Shown here piece by piece: positions 1-6,947 of a stretch of DNA of 35,502 bases. The stretch is taken from assembly GCA_001603145.1 (NCBI GenBank), contig LVBI01000012.1:1-35502 (forward strand), in the 5' to 3' direction. Position 1 is the stretch's first letter, and the number at the start of each line of letters is the position of its first letter. The DNA comes from Spirochaetales bacterium Spiro_07 (GTDB taxonomy: Bacteria; Spirochaetota; Spirochaetia; Treponematales; Treponemataceae). The notes beneath the pieces were generated by a model. The model worked only from the letters and a program-made list of their open reading frames with translations. It ran no database searches and had not been told where the DNA came from. The position numbers were made by a program, and so were the translations under genes.

Positions 1-95
1 GAATCAAGTAAGTTCCAAAAAAAATCAAACCAGTTTCCTTTATATTCAAGCCAACGGTAATCTTCCGCTTCATTCTGCAAATTATAGATTTTCAT
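1..95 (-). CDS. 5' end of an unknown protein, cut by the window edge
   Basis: A reading frame opens with ATG at 93-95 on the minus strand and stays open for 31 codons to the window edge. It begins MKIYNLQNEAEDYRWLEYKG and continues with an aromatic-rich stretch (NWFDFFGTYLI). A purine-rich stretch (AAAGGGAAG) lies about 12 bases before the ATG and could serve as a ribosome binding site. The gene is downstream of the helicase gene on the same strand, separated by about 70 bases. The composition looks like a real soluble protein, but the fragment is too short to assign a family. Confidence 0.55.
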   Translation of the reverse strand, partial: MKIYNLQNEAEDYRWLEYKGNWFDFFWNLLD

Positions 96-164
96 TTTAA
101 GCACTGCTTCCCTTTATAACATCTTCAAGTTTTCGCGCGGCGGAAACTTGGCCGTTTTGCTAGA

Positions 165-2381
165 TTAAGCTTTTGCAAAACGCTGCTTCATTCTTTCCAA
201 TATCTGCTGCGCCATGTCGTTTGAAACTTCGGTCTGCGGCTCGTGATATTCGACAAGGTTTGCAGGAATTTCGTCTAAAAACGGCGAGGGCGTGCATTCA
301 ACCACGCTCTGCATCTTGCGGCGGTGACGGCAGCTTGAAAGAAAGAGCTTCTGCTGTGCGCGCGTGATTGCGACATAAAACAGCCGGCGCTCTTCTTCGA
401 TGTTGCCTTCGCCGTCTTCAAGTGAGCGCGCATGCGGAATGATGCCGTCTTCGCAGCCGACGATGAACACAACCGGAAATTCCAAGCCTTTTGAAGCGTG
501 AATCGTCATCAAATTGACTTTGCCTTTGTCAGAATCATCGTCCATGTCGTCGCGCGAGAGCAGCGTGATTCTGTTAAGATATGCAAAAAGCCCAGAATCA
601 AAATTGTCAGGGTCGTTTTCCCAGATTTCTATTGAGTTTACAAGGCTTTCGATGTTGAGAAACTTGTAGCGCGCCGCCTTTTCGTTTTTCTGGTATTCAG
701 AAATGAGATAGCTCCAGTAATCAATTTCATCGACCATTGTGCGCACTTTTTTTGCAAGACCTTTGCCGCTCAGCATTGACTGGCGGTGTTTTTCAATAAA
801 GCAGACGAATGCGCTTAGCTCGGCGCGCGTCTTTGCGTTTAAAATTGCAGGTGCATCAAATGGGGCAGAGAAAACAGGCTCAAATTCAGCCTTTTTGCCC
901 GAATATTCGGCTGCGTCAAAATCTTTGTCGTTAGCGGCGGCTTCAAAAAGCTCTTTCACAGAGCCGTTCCATGTTCCGCTGGCATTATCGCCGGAAGCGG
1001 CGCCGTCTGCTTCATTCATGTCGAAAAGCGAATTCTGGTCGCCGTCATCTTCTTCGTCAGAAGCTTCAGCGGCAAGCAAAGCCTGAATCGCTGTCCAAAG
1101 CGAGCAGTCATGCTCTTTTGCGACGGCGGAAATGTCTTCTATGGCCTTTCTGCCGATGCCGCGCCTCGGCGTGTTGATAATTCGCAAAAGATTGATGTCA
1201 TCGTCGTGGTTTGCAATGACACGCAAATAGCTTATAACGTCCTTTATTTCTTTCCGCTGATAAAAGCTTGTACCGCCCGACATTGTGTATGGAATGTTGT
1301 TCTCAAGGAACGATTCTTCGAGCGCACGGCTCAGCGTGTTCGCCCTTATGAGCACGCCGAAATCATCGTATTTGCGCTGCTCCGTCATGCAGATAGACTG
1401 AATAGTTTCAGACACAAAATCAGCTTCGTCTGCTTCGTTTTCGGGCATATAAATCTCAATCGGGCGGCCTGAACCGTTGCCAGACCATAGCGATTTGTCT
1501 TTACGGTTTGTGTTGTGCGAAATCACGCCGTTCGCCGCAGCGAGAATCGTCTCTGTTGAGCGGTAGTTCTGTTCAAGCCTAATCTCCTTGACGTCGGGAA
1601 AATCGCGCTCAAACATCTTGATGTTCTCATAATTTGCGCCGCGCCATGAATAGATTGACTGGTCATCATCGCCGACGACAGCCACATTTTTATCAGCCAA
1701 AGCATGCATGAACTGATACTGCTGAATGCTCGTGTCCTGGAATTCGTCTACCATTATGTACTTGTAGCGCTCGCGGTATTTTGCAAGCACATCGGGGAAT
1801 TCGCGGAACAATTTGAGCGGCAGCGTGATAAGGTCGTCAAAATCTACGGCGTTATAAAGCTTCAGCCCGGCTTGATATTCTTCGTATAGCTTTTTGTACT
1901 GGTCGTTCGCGCTCTGCCAGTCCCAGCGGCCAATCTTGATGTTTGAAAAAAGGTTGCCGATTTTGTAGACATCGAGCGCGTCAGCTGAAAAGCCCAGCTC
2001 CCGGCCTGTTTCTTTTATAAGCTGGTTTCTGTCCGTTTCGTCATAAATGCTGAAATTACTGCGCCAGCCGAGTTTGTCAATGTCTTGACGCAAGATTCGC
2101 ACGCCGAAAGCATGAAAAGTTGAAACTGTAAGGTTCTGCAGCTTTCTTCCGGTCAGTTCCTTTATGCGCTCTTCCATTTCGCGCGCGGCCTTGTTCGTAA
2201 AGGTTAGCGCAAGAATCTGGCTCTGCGGAATGTTATTGTCAAGCATGTGCGCCATGCGGTATGTGATAACGCGCGTCTTGCCCGAACCTGCTCCGGCAAT
2301 TATAAGAAGCGGCCCTTCAAAAGTGGTGACGGCTTCAAACTGTTCCTTGTTAAGCTGTTGCTTCAGTTTCTCAACATTCAT
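165..2381 (-). CDS. uvrD: UvrD/PcrA/Rep-type ATP-dependent DNA helicase (SF1A)
   Basis: A 738-residue superfamily 1A helicase, a 3'-5' DNA translocase used in repair and replication restart. Visible motifs in order are the Q motif region (LNKEQFEAV, residues 10-18), Walker A AGAGSGKT (29-36), motif Ia ALTFTNKAA, Walker B VDEFQDTS, motif III VVGDDDQSIYSWRGA, motif IV QNYRS, motif V VNLMTIHASKGLEFPVVF and motif VI EERRLFYVAITRA. Length is normal for the family (about 650-770). Residues about 435-515 form an acidic, Ser/Gly/Asp-rich insertion not typical of PcrA. The ATG at 2381 has no Shine-Dalgarno sequence but has a strong promoter just upstream. UvrD, PcrA and Rep cannot be separated confidently by motif reading, so the symbol is approximate. 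Confidence 0.9.
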   Translation of the reverse strand: MNVEKLKQQLNKEQFEAVTTFEGPLLIIAGAGSGKTRVITYRMAHMLDNNIPQSQILALTFTNKAAREMEERIKELTGRKLQNLTVSTFHAFGVRILRQDIDKLGWRSNFSIYDETDRNQLIKETGRELGFSADALDVYKIGNLFSNIKIGRWDWQSANDQYKKLYEEYQAGLKLYNAVDFDDLITLPLKLFREFPDVLAKYRERYKYIMVDEFQDTSIQQYQFMHALADKNVAVVGDDDQSIYSWRGANYENIKMFERDFPDVKEIRLEQNYRSTETILAAANGVISHNTNRKDKSLWSGNGSGRPIEIYMPENEADEADFVSETIQSICMTEQRKYDDFGVLIRANTLSRALEESFLENNIPYTMSGGTSFYQRKEIKDVISYLRVIANHDDDINLLRIINTPRRGIGRKAIEDISAVAKEHDCSLWTAIQALLAAEASDEEDDGDQNSLFDMNEADGAASGDNASGTWNGSVKELFEAAANDKDFDAAEYSGKKAEFEPVFSAPFDAPAILNAKTRAELSAFVCFIEKHRQSMLSGKGLAKKVRTMVDEIDYWSYLISEYQKNEKAARYKFLNIESLVNSIEIWENDPDNFDSGLFAYLNRITLLSRDDMDDDSDKGKVNLMTIHASKGLEFPVVFIVGCEDGIIPHARSLEDGEGNIEEERRLFYVAITRAQQKLFLSSCRHRRKMQSVVECTPSPFLDEIPANLVEYHEPQTEVSNDMAQQILERMKQRFAKA

Positions 2382-2389
2382 AGGCGGCT

Positions 2390-2418
2390 ATTTTACGCGT
2401 TTTTGCAGATGCTATCAA
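2390..2418 (-). promoter_or_regulatory. Sigma-70-type promoter of the helicase gene
   Basis: Read on the minus strand, TTGATA (2413-2418) and TAAAAT (2390-2395) are separated by exactly 17 bases, each matching five of six consensus positions. The expected start of transcription is about 2383-2385, only two to four bases before the helicase ATG at 2381. No Shine-Dalgarno sequence precedes the ATG, so the mRNA may be leaderless. Confidence 0.6.
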
Positions 2419-2471
2419 GCTGTAGCAATTAATACTTAATAGATGAACTTTAAAAAATGCGTCTGCTTTCA

Positions 2472-2582
2472 GGAAAGCGCGTCGGTTCGGTGCAGTGCAA
2501 GGTAATAGGAATCCGACTGCGCAAATTTTCTACGAAAATTTGCTTGCGATCCTTGCAAGCACCTCGCCGCCGCTTTCTTTCC
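2472..2582. repeat. Long imperfect inverted repeat (about 110 bases)
   Basis: The outer arms run from GGAAAGCGCGTCGG (from 2472) to a matching right arm ending at 2582. They pair through GGTGC...TGCAAGG on the left and CCTTGCA..GCACC on the right. The centre is a perfect 10-base-pair stem, GCAAATTTTC (2521-2530) and GAAAATTTGC (2534-2543), with loop TAC. The whole element folds into one long hairpin. It lies in the 340-base gap between the helicase gene and the next plus-strand gene. It resembles a miniature mobile or dispersed intergenic element, but no second full copy lies in this window. Confidence 0.6.
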
Positions 2583-2721
2583 TTACCGCTACCGCATTTT
2601 TTAGATTTACCTGAAAAGTATAATCGCAAGACAGCTTACTTGCGGAATTGGTATTTCAAGCATATACTTTCAGTAGAATCAAATGTTTGTTGCCTTTTTT
2701 TTGTATTGTAGGAGATAAAAA

Positions 2722-3024
2722 ATGATTACTGTTGTTTGCTTTGTAACGCTTGGTATTATTATTTTTAGGATCATTTTGCAGATTAGAGGTGGTGTTTTGC
2801 TAAAAAAATATGCAGGTTTCTGGGGAAAAATTGGAGTTGATAAAGTTTTGTTTCTTGCGCCTGAATTTGCACCGCTAAAAACTTATGAGCAGTTTGTTGC
2901 AAATGAAAAAAATGCTGAAATAAGCAGATATTGGGAAAGCTTAAAGATTTATAAATTATTTCTTTTGATTTGCATTTTGTTATGGTGCATACTAATTATC
3001 TATGGAATAACAACAAGTAAATAG
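2722..3024 (+). CDS. Small membrane protein of unknown function
   Basis: A 100-residue protein with a hydrophobic N-terminal segment (about residues 2-20, VVCFVTLGIIIFRIIL) and a second near the C-terminus (about 78-96, LFLLICILLWCILIIYGI). A soluble charged stretch of about 55 residues lies between them. A good ribosome binding site (GTAGGAG) precedes the ATG by about nine bases. The gene and its two downstream neighbours are AT-rich compared with the helicase and hexokinase genes around them, which suggests a different origin. I do not recognise the family. Confidence 0.5.
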   Translation: MITVVCFVTLGIIIFRIILQIRGGVLLKKYAGFWGKIGVDKVLFLAPEFAPLKTYEQFVANEKNAEISRYWESLKIYKLFLLICILLWCILIIYGITTSK

Positions 3025-3134
3025 CAATCAAACTCATGAATTTTGCAGATGCAATCAAGCACTGAACTTGCCAGACTTTTTATCAAGATTTATACTTTCA
3101 TTAAAATTGGTTAAATTGAAGAATAAATAATTTT

Positions 3135-3407
3135 ATGTGTAAGATTTGTGAACAAATAGAAACTGTTAAAAATTTTGAATCTCCCATGGAATACATCGAT
3201 ACACTAAAATATATACAAAAATTAGTAGACAGTGGCAAATTTCAATTTAGATTTTTAAAATATGAGACTGACAAAGTCTTAAATGAAGATGGTAAATGGG
3301 TTGATGATGTTATCACTCATAAAATTGAATGTAAAACATGTGGTCAGATATTTAATTGTACAGCTATAACATATCGTGGTGGCGGTTCTTTTGAAATAGA
3401 AGACTAA
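3135..3407 (+). CDS. Small cysteine-pair protein of unknown function
   Basis: A 90-residue soluble protein with two CxxC pairs, CKIC at residues 2-5 and CKTC at 66-69, plus Cys75. The pairs could together bind a zinc ion. The middle contains charged helical sequence (MEYIDTLKYIQKLVDSGKF). Only a weak purine stretch (GAAGAA) precedes the ATG. The reading frame is AT-rich like its neighbours. Small orphan proteins of this kind are common in immunity-gene clusters, but nothing here proves that role. Confidence 0.5.
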   Translation: MCKICEQIETVKNFESPMEYIDTLKYIQKLVDSGKFQFRFLKYETDKVLNEDGKWVDDVITHKIECKTCGQIFNCTAITYRGGGSFEIED

Positions 3408-3433
3408 TTACTGTGAATATTGACAGAGGGGTT

Positions 3434-3453
3434 CTTAGGGGTGTCCCCCTAAG
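3434..3453. repeat. Small GC-rich hairpin between orphan genes
   Basis: CTTAGGGG (3434-3441) and CCCCTAAG (3446-3453) form a perfect eight-base-pair stem with a four-base loop. It lies 27 bases after the 90-residue gene. No T-run follows, so it is not a canonical intrinsic terminator; a factor-assisted terminator or dispersed repeat is possible. Confidence 0.45.
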
Positions 3454-3493
3454 CTGTGCCGGAAAAGGATAGGGTTTAAGGAATAAAGTACTT

Positions 3494-4210
3494 ATGAAAA
3501 TAATCGACAAAAACAAGGACTTTTACGATTTTTGGGCGTATCAGCCGGACTCTGATGAAGAAACAGTATTCGACAGGCGCGGTTCAATTATGCTTACAAA
3601 AGGCACTCTCTGTAAAACCATAAATGAAGGTTCTGGTGCAGGCAGATTTGTTAATGGGGAATTTGTACCGATTCCAATGTATCCTTATCATGATTTCATT
3701 TTCGATTTTAAGAATAAAGAAGCAAAATCTCCGTTTTTCATTATTGCTCTTGCCGCAGGATTTACTTTTTCCATTATAAAATGGACAAACTTAAAATACG
3801 AAAATTCTGACCCTATCAGATTTTATGTTTCTCCACTGCTTGATTTTGACATGGAACTTGTTTGCACTGTCAAATGGTATGAATATTCGGGTTCTCCGCT
3901 ATGTCTTTATGTACCATCCAGCAGTCAGTATGTAATTCCGAAAATGACAGTCGATGACTGGAAAAATGCTAATTTTTCAAACATCTCGTTTCGTCCGTTT
4001 TTTGAAACACAGTCTGATACAGTTTTTCCTATTTTAGCAAACGCAGGCTTTGCTTCAATAATTCAGCCAGAAGCAATATACAGAGGAATAGAAGAATATC
4101 TTCTGGCAGAAAAAAATGATAAACCTGTTGAAAGCATTGGTCTGACCGATGTTGATAAAGCCGTTAATCATGGCTTTGATAAAAAGACATCATTCCGGAA
4201 CATGAAATGA
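3494..4210 (+). CDS. Uncharacterised 238-residue protein
   Basis: A 238-residue protein that starts MKIIDKNKDFYDFWAYQPD and continues with a DEETVFDRRGS segment. An AAGGA ribosome binding site lies about nine bases before the ATG. It is rich in aromatic residues and has no obvious signal peptide; a mildly hydrophobic stretch (FFIIALAAGFTFSII, about residues 77-91) is more likely a buried strand-helix than a membrane segment. From memory, proteins opening with this K-I-I-x-x-N-K-D-Y/F-Y-D pattern and a D-R-R-G box are scattered as orphans in several bacterial phyla, without known function. It is the last of three AT-rich orphan genes. Confidence 0.65.
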   Translation: MKIIDKNKDFYDFWAYQPDSDEETVFDRRGSIMLTKGTLCKTINEGSGAGRFVNGEFVPIPMYPYHDFIFDFKNKEAKSPFFIIALAAGFTFSIIKWTNLKYENSDPIRFYVSPLLDFDMELVCTVKWYEYSGSPLCLYVPSSSQYVIPKMTVDDWKNANFSNISFRPFFETQSDTVFPILANAGFASIIQPEAIYRGIEEYLLAEKNDKPVESIGLTDVDKAVNHGFDKKTSFRNMK

Positions 4211-4246
4211 CGCTTCCAAGCGTCAAAAGTTCCGGCTCTTTCAAGA
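4208..4246. repeat. Two short hairpins at the end of the 238-residue gene
   Basis: TGACGCTT and AAGCGTCA (4208-4225) form an eight-base-pair palindrome that contains the stop codon of the preceding gene. It is followed at once by CTCTT-TC-AAGAG (about 4236-4247). Neither is followed by a T-run. They could end the upstream transcript or be part of a repeat. Confidence 0.35.
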
Positions 4247-4352
4247 GTCAAAATCCATTTTTCATTGCCAAATGCAACAAAAGTTGCTAAACTTTATCAG
4301 ATAATATGCACACGCAGGGCTTTAACCTGCAACGCATCGGGGGAAAATTCTA

Positions 4353-5699
4353 ATGAGCGTATATGAAAACGTTACCGCTTTTTTAGGCAGGCATGGTTTT
4401 TCCGTTGCCGCTTATGATGTAAACACAACGATTAACGGTCTTTTATATGATATGAAAGCCGGGCTGGAAAAAGGCAATGAATGTAATTGTCCGATGGCTG
4501 CCGCCGAAGACATGATTCCTACATGGGGGTTGCCGCCAAAAGAATCGCCGAAAAACGAATCTGTAATAGTAATTGATGCCGGCGGCACAAACTTCCGTTC
4601 ATGCCTTGTTACATTTGATGCAAACGGCACGGCAACTATAAGCGAGCTTGAAAAGACTTCAATGCCGGGCATTGAGCGCGAGCTTTCAAAAAAAGAATTC
4701 TTCAGTGCGGTTGCAGCAAACCTTGACCATCTTAAGAATAAGGCAAAGCGCATCGGTTTCTGCTTTTCTTATGCAATGAAGATTACGCCTGACAGCGACG
4801 GCGAAGTTATCAGCTTTTCAAAAGAGATTAAGGCAAAAGAAGTTATCGGCTCGCTTGTCGGCAAAAACTTGAGCGATGCACTTGTTGAGCGCGGCTGGAA
4901 CCGCCCTGAAAAGATTACGCTTTTGAACGATACTACGGCGGCTCTGCTTGCAGGCGCTTCAAACGCTATCGAAGGCCGTGCATACAGCTCTTATGTCGGC
5001 TTTATTCTCGGCACAGGCATGAACGCCGCCTACATTGATTCAGAGCCGGTTGCAAAGCTTGCAGGCTTGAAAGATTCAGCCGGAAGGTCTGCGCCAAAAA
5101 GCCAGATTATCGTCTGCGAATCGGGCAAGTTCAACAAATTGCCGCGCTCAGAATTCGACATTGAATTTGACAAAACCGCAAATACTCCGGGGCTTTATGT
5201 AATGGAAAAGATGTGCTCAGGCGCATATCTTGGCCCGGTCGGCTTGATTGCACTCAAAAAAGCTGCCGAAGACGGCTTGTTCACAAAGCCTGTTGCAGAC
5301 GCAATCAAAGCGCTGCCTAAGCTTGAGCTTAAGGATATGGATCAGTTCTTCTATGCACCGAAAAAGACGACAACTGTTCTTGGCGCAATTGCGGCAAAGG
5401 GCACTCAGCAAGATGCAGACACAATTTTTGTGTTGCTTGACCATTTTGTAGCACGTTCTGCAAAACTTGCGGCCGCAATCATTTCTGCTGCAATAATCAA
5501 GAGCGGGGCAGGCTACAGTGCGGCGCTGCCTGTCGGTGTTGTCTGCGACGGCACGACTTTCTATAAGACGCACAACCTTAAAGAGCGCCTTATCGGTTAT
5601 TTGAACGAGGTGCTTATAAACCAGCGTCATATCTATTTTGAGATTCTTTCAATAGACAATGACATTACGCTCGGTACTGCTGTGGCTGGCTTGAGCTGA
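4353..5699 (+). CDS. hxk: Hexokinase (ATP-dependent sugar kinase)
   Basis: A 448-residue hexokinase that phosphorylates glucose and related hexoses at C6 at the entry of glycolysis. The phosphate-1 motif VIVIDAGGTNFRS lies at about residues 71-83, the sugar-binding and catalytic segment LLNDTTAALLAG includes the likely catalytic Asp193, and GFILGTGMNAAYID follows. Length and the two-lobed arrangement fit the eukaryote-like hexokinase family found in spirochaetes and Bacteroidetes rather than the shorter ROK glucokinases. A GGGGG ribosome binding site lies about nine bases before the ATG. It directly precedes the flagellar cluster but is separated from it by a 200-base gap with a hairpin and promoter signals, so it is probably a separate transcription unit. 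Confidence 0.88.
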   Translation: MSVYENVTAFLGRHGFSVAAYDVNTTINGLLYDMKAGLEKGNECNCPMAAAEDMIPTWGLPPKESPKNESVIVIDAGGTNFRSCLVTFDANGTATISELEKTSMPGIERELSKKEFFSAVAANLDHLKNKAKRIGFCFSYAMKITPDSDGEVISFSKEIKAKEVIGSLVGKNLSDALVERGWNRPEKITLLNDTTAALLAGASNAIEGRAYSSYVGFILGTGMNAAYIDSEPVAKLAGLKDSAGRSAPKSQIIVCESGKFNKLPRSEFDIEFDKTANTPGLYVMEKMCSGAYLGPVGLIALKKAAEDGLFTKPVADAIKALPKLELKDMDQFFYAPKKTTTVLGAIAAKGTQQDADTIFVLLDHFVARSAKLAAAIISAAIIKSGAGYSAALPVGVVCDGTTFYKTHNLKERLIGYLNEVLINQRHIYFEILSIDNDITLGTAVAGLS

Positions 5700-5707
5700 A
5701 AAAACGG

Positions 5708-5733
5708 GCGGAAGCCGCCTAGTGCGGCTCCGC
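5708..5733 (+). terminator. GC-rich hairpin after the hexokinase gene
   Basis: GCGGAAGCCGC (5708-5718) pairs with GCGGCTCCGC (5724-5733), with one bulged base and a five-base loop. It starts nine bases after the stop codon. The following bases are CTCAAAAATTT, so there is no proper T-run; it may stop transcription weakly or protect the 3' end. Confidence 0.4.
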
Positions 5734-5754
5734 TCAAAAATTTACAAGTTTTCC

Positions 5755-5781
5755 TAAGTATATGAAACAGATTTCCGATAA
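5755..5781 (+). promoter_or_regulatory. Candidate sigma-28 promoter of flbB
   Basis: TAAG (5755-5758), a 15-base spacer, then TCCGATAA (5774-5781). This matches the flagellar sigma-28 consensus TAAA-N15-GCCGATAA at three of four and seven of eight positions. The expected start of transcription is near 5788, giving a leader of about 115 bases before flbB. A sigma-70-like TATAAT also lies downstream at 5843-5848, but without a good -35 box. Confidence 0.5.
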
Positions 5782-5862
5782 AATAATAAATAGTGCTGCC
5801 TTTTGAAAATCTTATAGGCTTCATCTATTTAAGTTTTTCTATTATAATACAGTTGAATTATT

Positions 5863-5887
5863 GAATCTGATTTATTTATTCAGATTC
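5863..5887 (+). promoter_or_regulatory. Leader hairpin just upstream of the flbB ribosome binding site
   Basis: GAATCTGA (5863-5870) and TCAGATTC (5880-5887) form a perfect eight-base-pair stem with a nine-base AT loop. It ends three bases before the AGGGG ribosome binding site (5891-5895) of flbB. The position suggests an effect on mRNA stability or translation; no known riboswitch or protein site is recognised. Confidence 0.35.
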
Positions 5888-5901
5888 TTGAGGGGTAAAA
5901 C

Positions 5902-6534
5902 GTGTCAGCAAAAGGAACAATCGGCAAGACTATTGTGTTGCTTTTATTGATTATCATTTTGGTCTTTCTTGGCTTATTCTGGTTTGATTATTTGGGTGTA
6001 ATTCAAGCCAAGAAGTTTTTTGAGCCGGTTTACCGCCTTGTTGGGTTGCAGCCGCAGACTTCTGTTTCTGCTGTCAATAATTCGGCTGCACAAGAAGCTG
6101 ACTTGGAAGCAGACAGGCTCGCAAAGCGGCTTGAAGCCTTGAACCTGCGCTCGCAAGAGCTTGACAAACGTGAGTCTGACATTCAGGTAAAAGAAGCTGA
6201 GTATCAGCAGATTGCGCAGGAACTTGACGAACGGAAGATTTCGCAAGAAGAGCGCGAAGCTACATTTGAGAAAATCACCAAAGAATACGAAGACAAGGAA
6301 CGAAACTACAGAACTATTGCGGCAGAGCTTAACGGCATGCGTCCTGAAGCCGCTGTCGCCATTCTGCTTGCAATGGAAGATCAGCTTGCAATTGATGTTC
6401 TGCGCCGTGTAGATGAAATCGCTGAAGAAGAGGGCAAAAACTCAATGGTTCCGTACTGGCTTTCTCTTATGCCGGCTGACAGGGCTGCTACAATTCAGCG
6501 CAAGATGACTACAAAGCCAGTTACATTGGAATAA
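5902..6534 (+). CDS. flbB: Periplasmic flagellar collar protein FlbB
   Basis: A 210-residue membrane-anchored protein of the spirochaete flagellar motor. In Borrelia, FlbB is the base of the collar around the periplasmic motor that helps assemble the stator. Here an N-terminal transmembrane segment (about residues 9-30, IVLLLLIIILVFLGLFWFDYL) is followed by a coiled coil (about 65-150, charged repeats such as LDKRESDIQVKEAEYQ) and a C-terminal MgtE-N-like helical domain (EAAVAILLAMEDQLAIDVLR, then LMPADRAATIQRKM). It starts with GTG at 5902 behind a clear AGGGG ribosome binding site. A terminator follows it, so it can be transcribed as a single gene. In Borrelia flbB follows the flgB-fliJ genes; here those are absent and a hexokinase is upstream. 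Confidence 0.85.
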   Translation: MSAKGTIGKTIVLLLLIIILVFLGLFWFDYLGVIQAKKFFEPVYRLVGLQPQTSVSAVNNSAAQEADLEADRLAKRLEALNLRSQELDKRESDIQVKEAEYQQIAQELDERKISQEEREATFEKITKEYEDKERNYRTIAAELNGMRPEAAVAILLAMEDQLAIDVLRRVDEIAEEEGKNSMVPYWLSLMPADRAATIQRKMTTKPVTLE

Positions 6535-6560
6535 ACTATATTTGCTTGCTTTACAAGAAG

Positions 6561-6592
6561 CCGGTGCATCGCATGATGCTCCGGTTTTTTTT
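6561..6592 (+). terminator. Intrinsic terminator after flbB
   Basis: CCGGTGCATC (6561-6570) pairs with GATGCTCCGG (6575-6584) with one mismatch and a GCAT loop. Eight T residues follow (6585-6592). This is a textbook intrinsic terminator 26 bases after the flbB stop codon. Confidence 0.8.
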
Positions 6593-6604
6593 ATGCCCAA
6601 AAGA

Positions 6605-6673
6605 TTGTCGGGTCAAGCCCGACAATGACAACAGTCTGCCCGGCTATGTCAGATGCTGAAACGAGTTCAGCAT
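6605..6673. repeat. Dispersed intergenic hairpins
   Basis: Two hairpins in tandem: TTGTCGGG (6605-6612) with CCCGACAA (6618-6625), and ATGCTGAA (6653-6660) with TTCAGCAT (6666-6673). The second, with its ATGACAAT tail, recurs almost unchanged at 33986-34012. They lie in the 6535-6947 gap and are best read as members of a dispersed repeat family. Confidence 0.55.
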
Positions 6674-6736
6674 GACAATGGAGCACAATTGGTAAACCGC
6701 CATTGTTAAATAGTAACCGGCTTTTGAAACTGGCTC

Positions 6737-6763
6737 TAAAGTGTCTGTGCCGTTTTCCGAAAA
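6737..6763 (+). promoter_or_regulatory. Candidate sigma-28 promoter of fliK-flgD-flgE
   Basis: TAAAGTGT (6737-6744), an 11-base spacer, then TCCGAAAA (6756-6763). Compared with the extended consensus TAAAGTTT-N11-GCCGATAA this matches seven of eight and six of eight positions. It lies after the flbB terminator and the dispersed hairpins and before fliK, where a new promoter would be needed. The expected leader is about 180 bases. Confidence 0.5.
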
Positions 6764-6947
6764 ATAATAAGAGCATTGAACAGATAAAGAAGTAGTTCTT
6801 TATGAATTATGCTTTCTGTAAGAAATACAAAAAGATAAGTTTCTAAAATTTTAGTTTTGAAGGTCGGTGTGGGAGGCTTTGAAAACTTCAGGCTTTGATT
6901 TTGAAATGAACTTGATGTTTCTTTACGCTCAAAATGGAGGTATGCCG

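Noticed and set aside
2457-2711. An 84-residue plus-strand frame in the gap after the helicase gene
   Set aside because: It reads through the long inverted repeat, has no ribosome binding site and is basic and unstructured in composition; the hairpin explains the open frame.
5843-5848. TATAAT upstream of flbB as a sigma-70 promoter
   Set aside because: No convincing -35 box at 16-18 bases upstream; the region is AT-rich, so the match may be by chance.
6867-6947. N-terminal extension of FliK from a GTG start
   Set aside because: ATG 6948 has a perfect GGAGG seven bases upstream; the GTG has none and the added residues do not resemble FliK.
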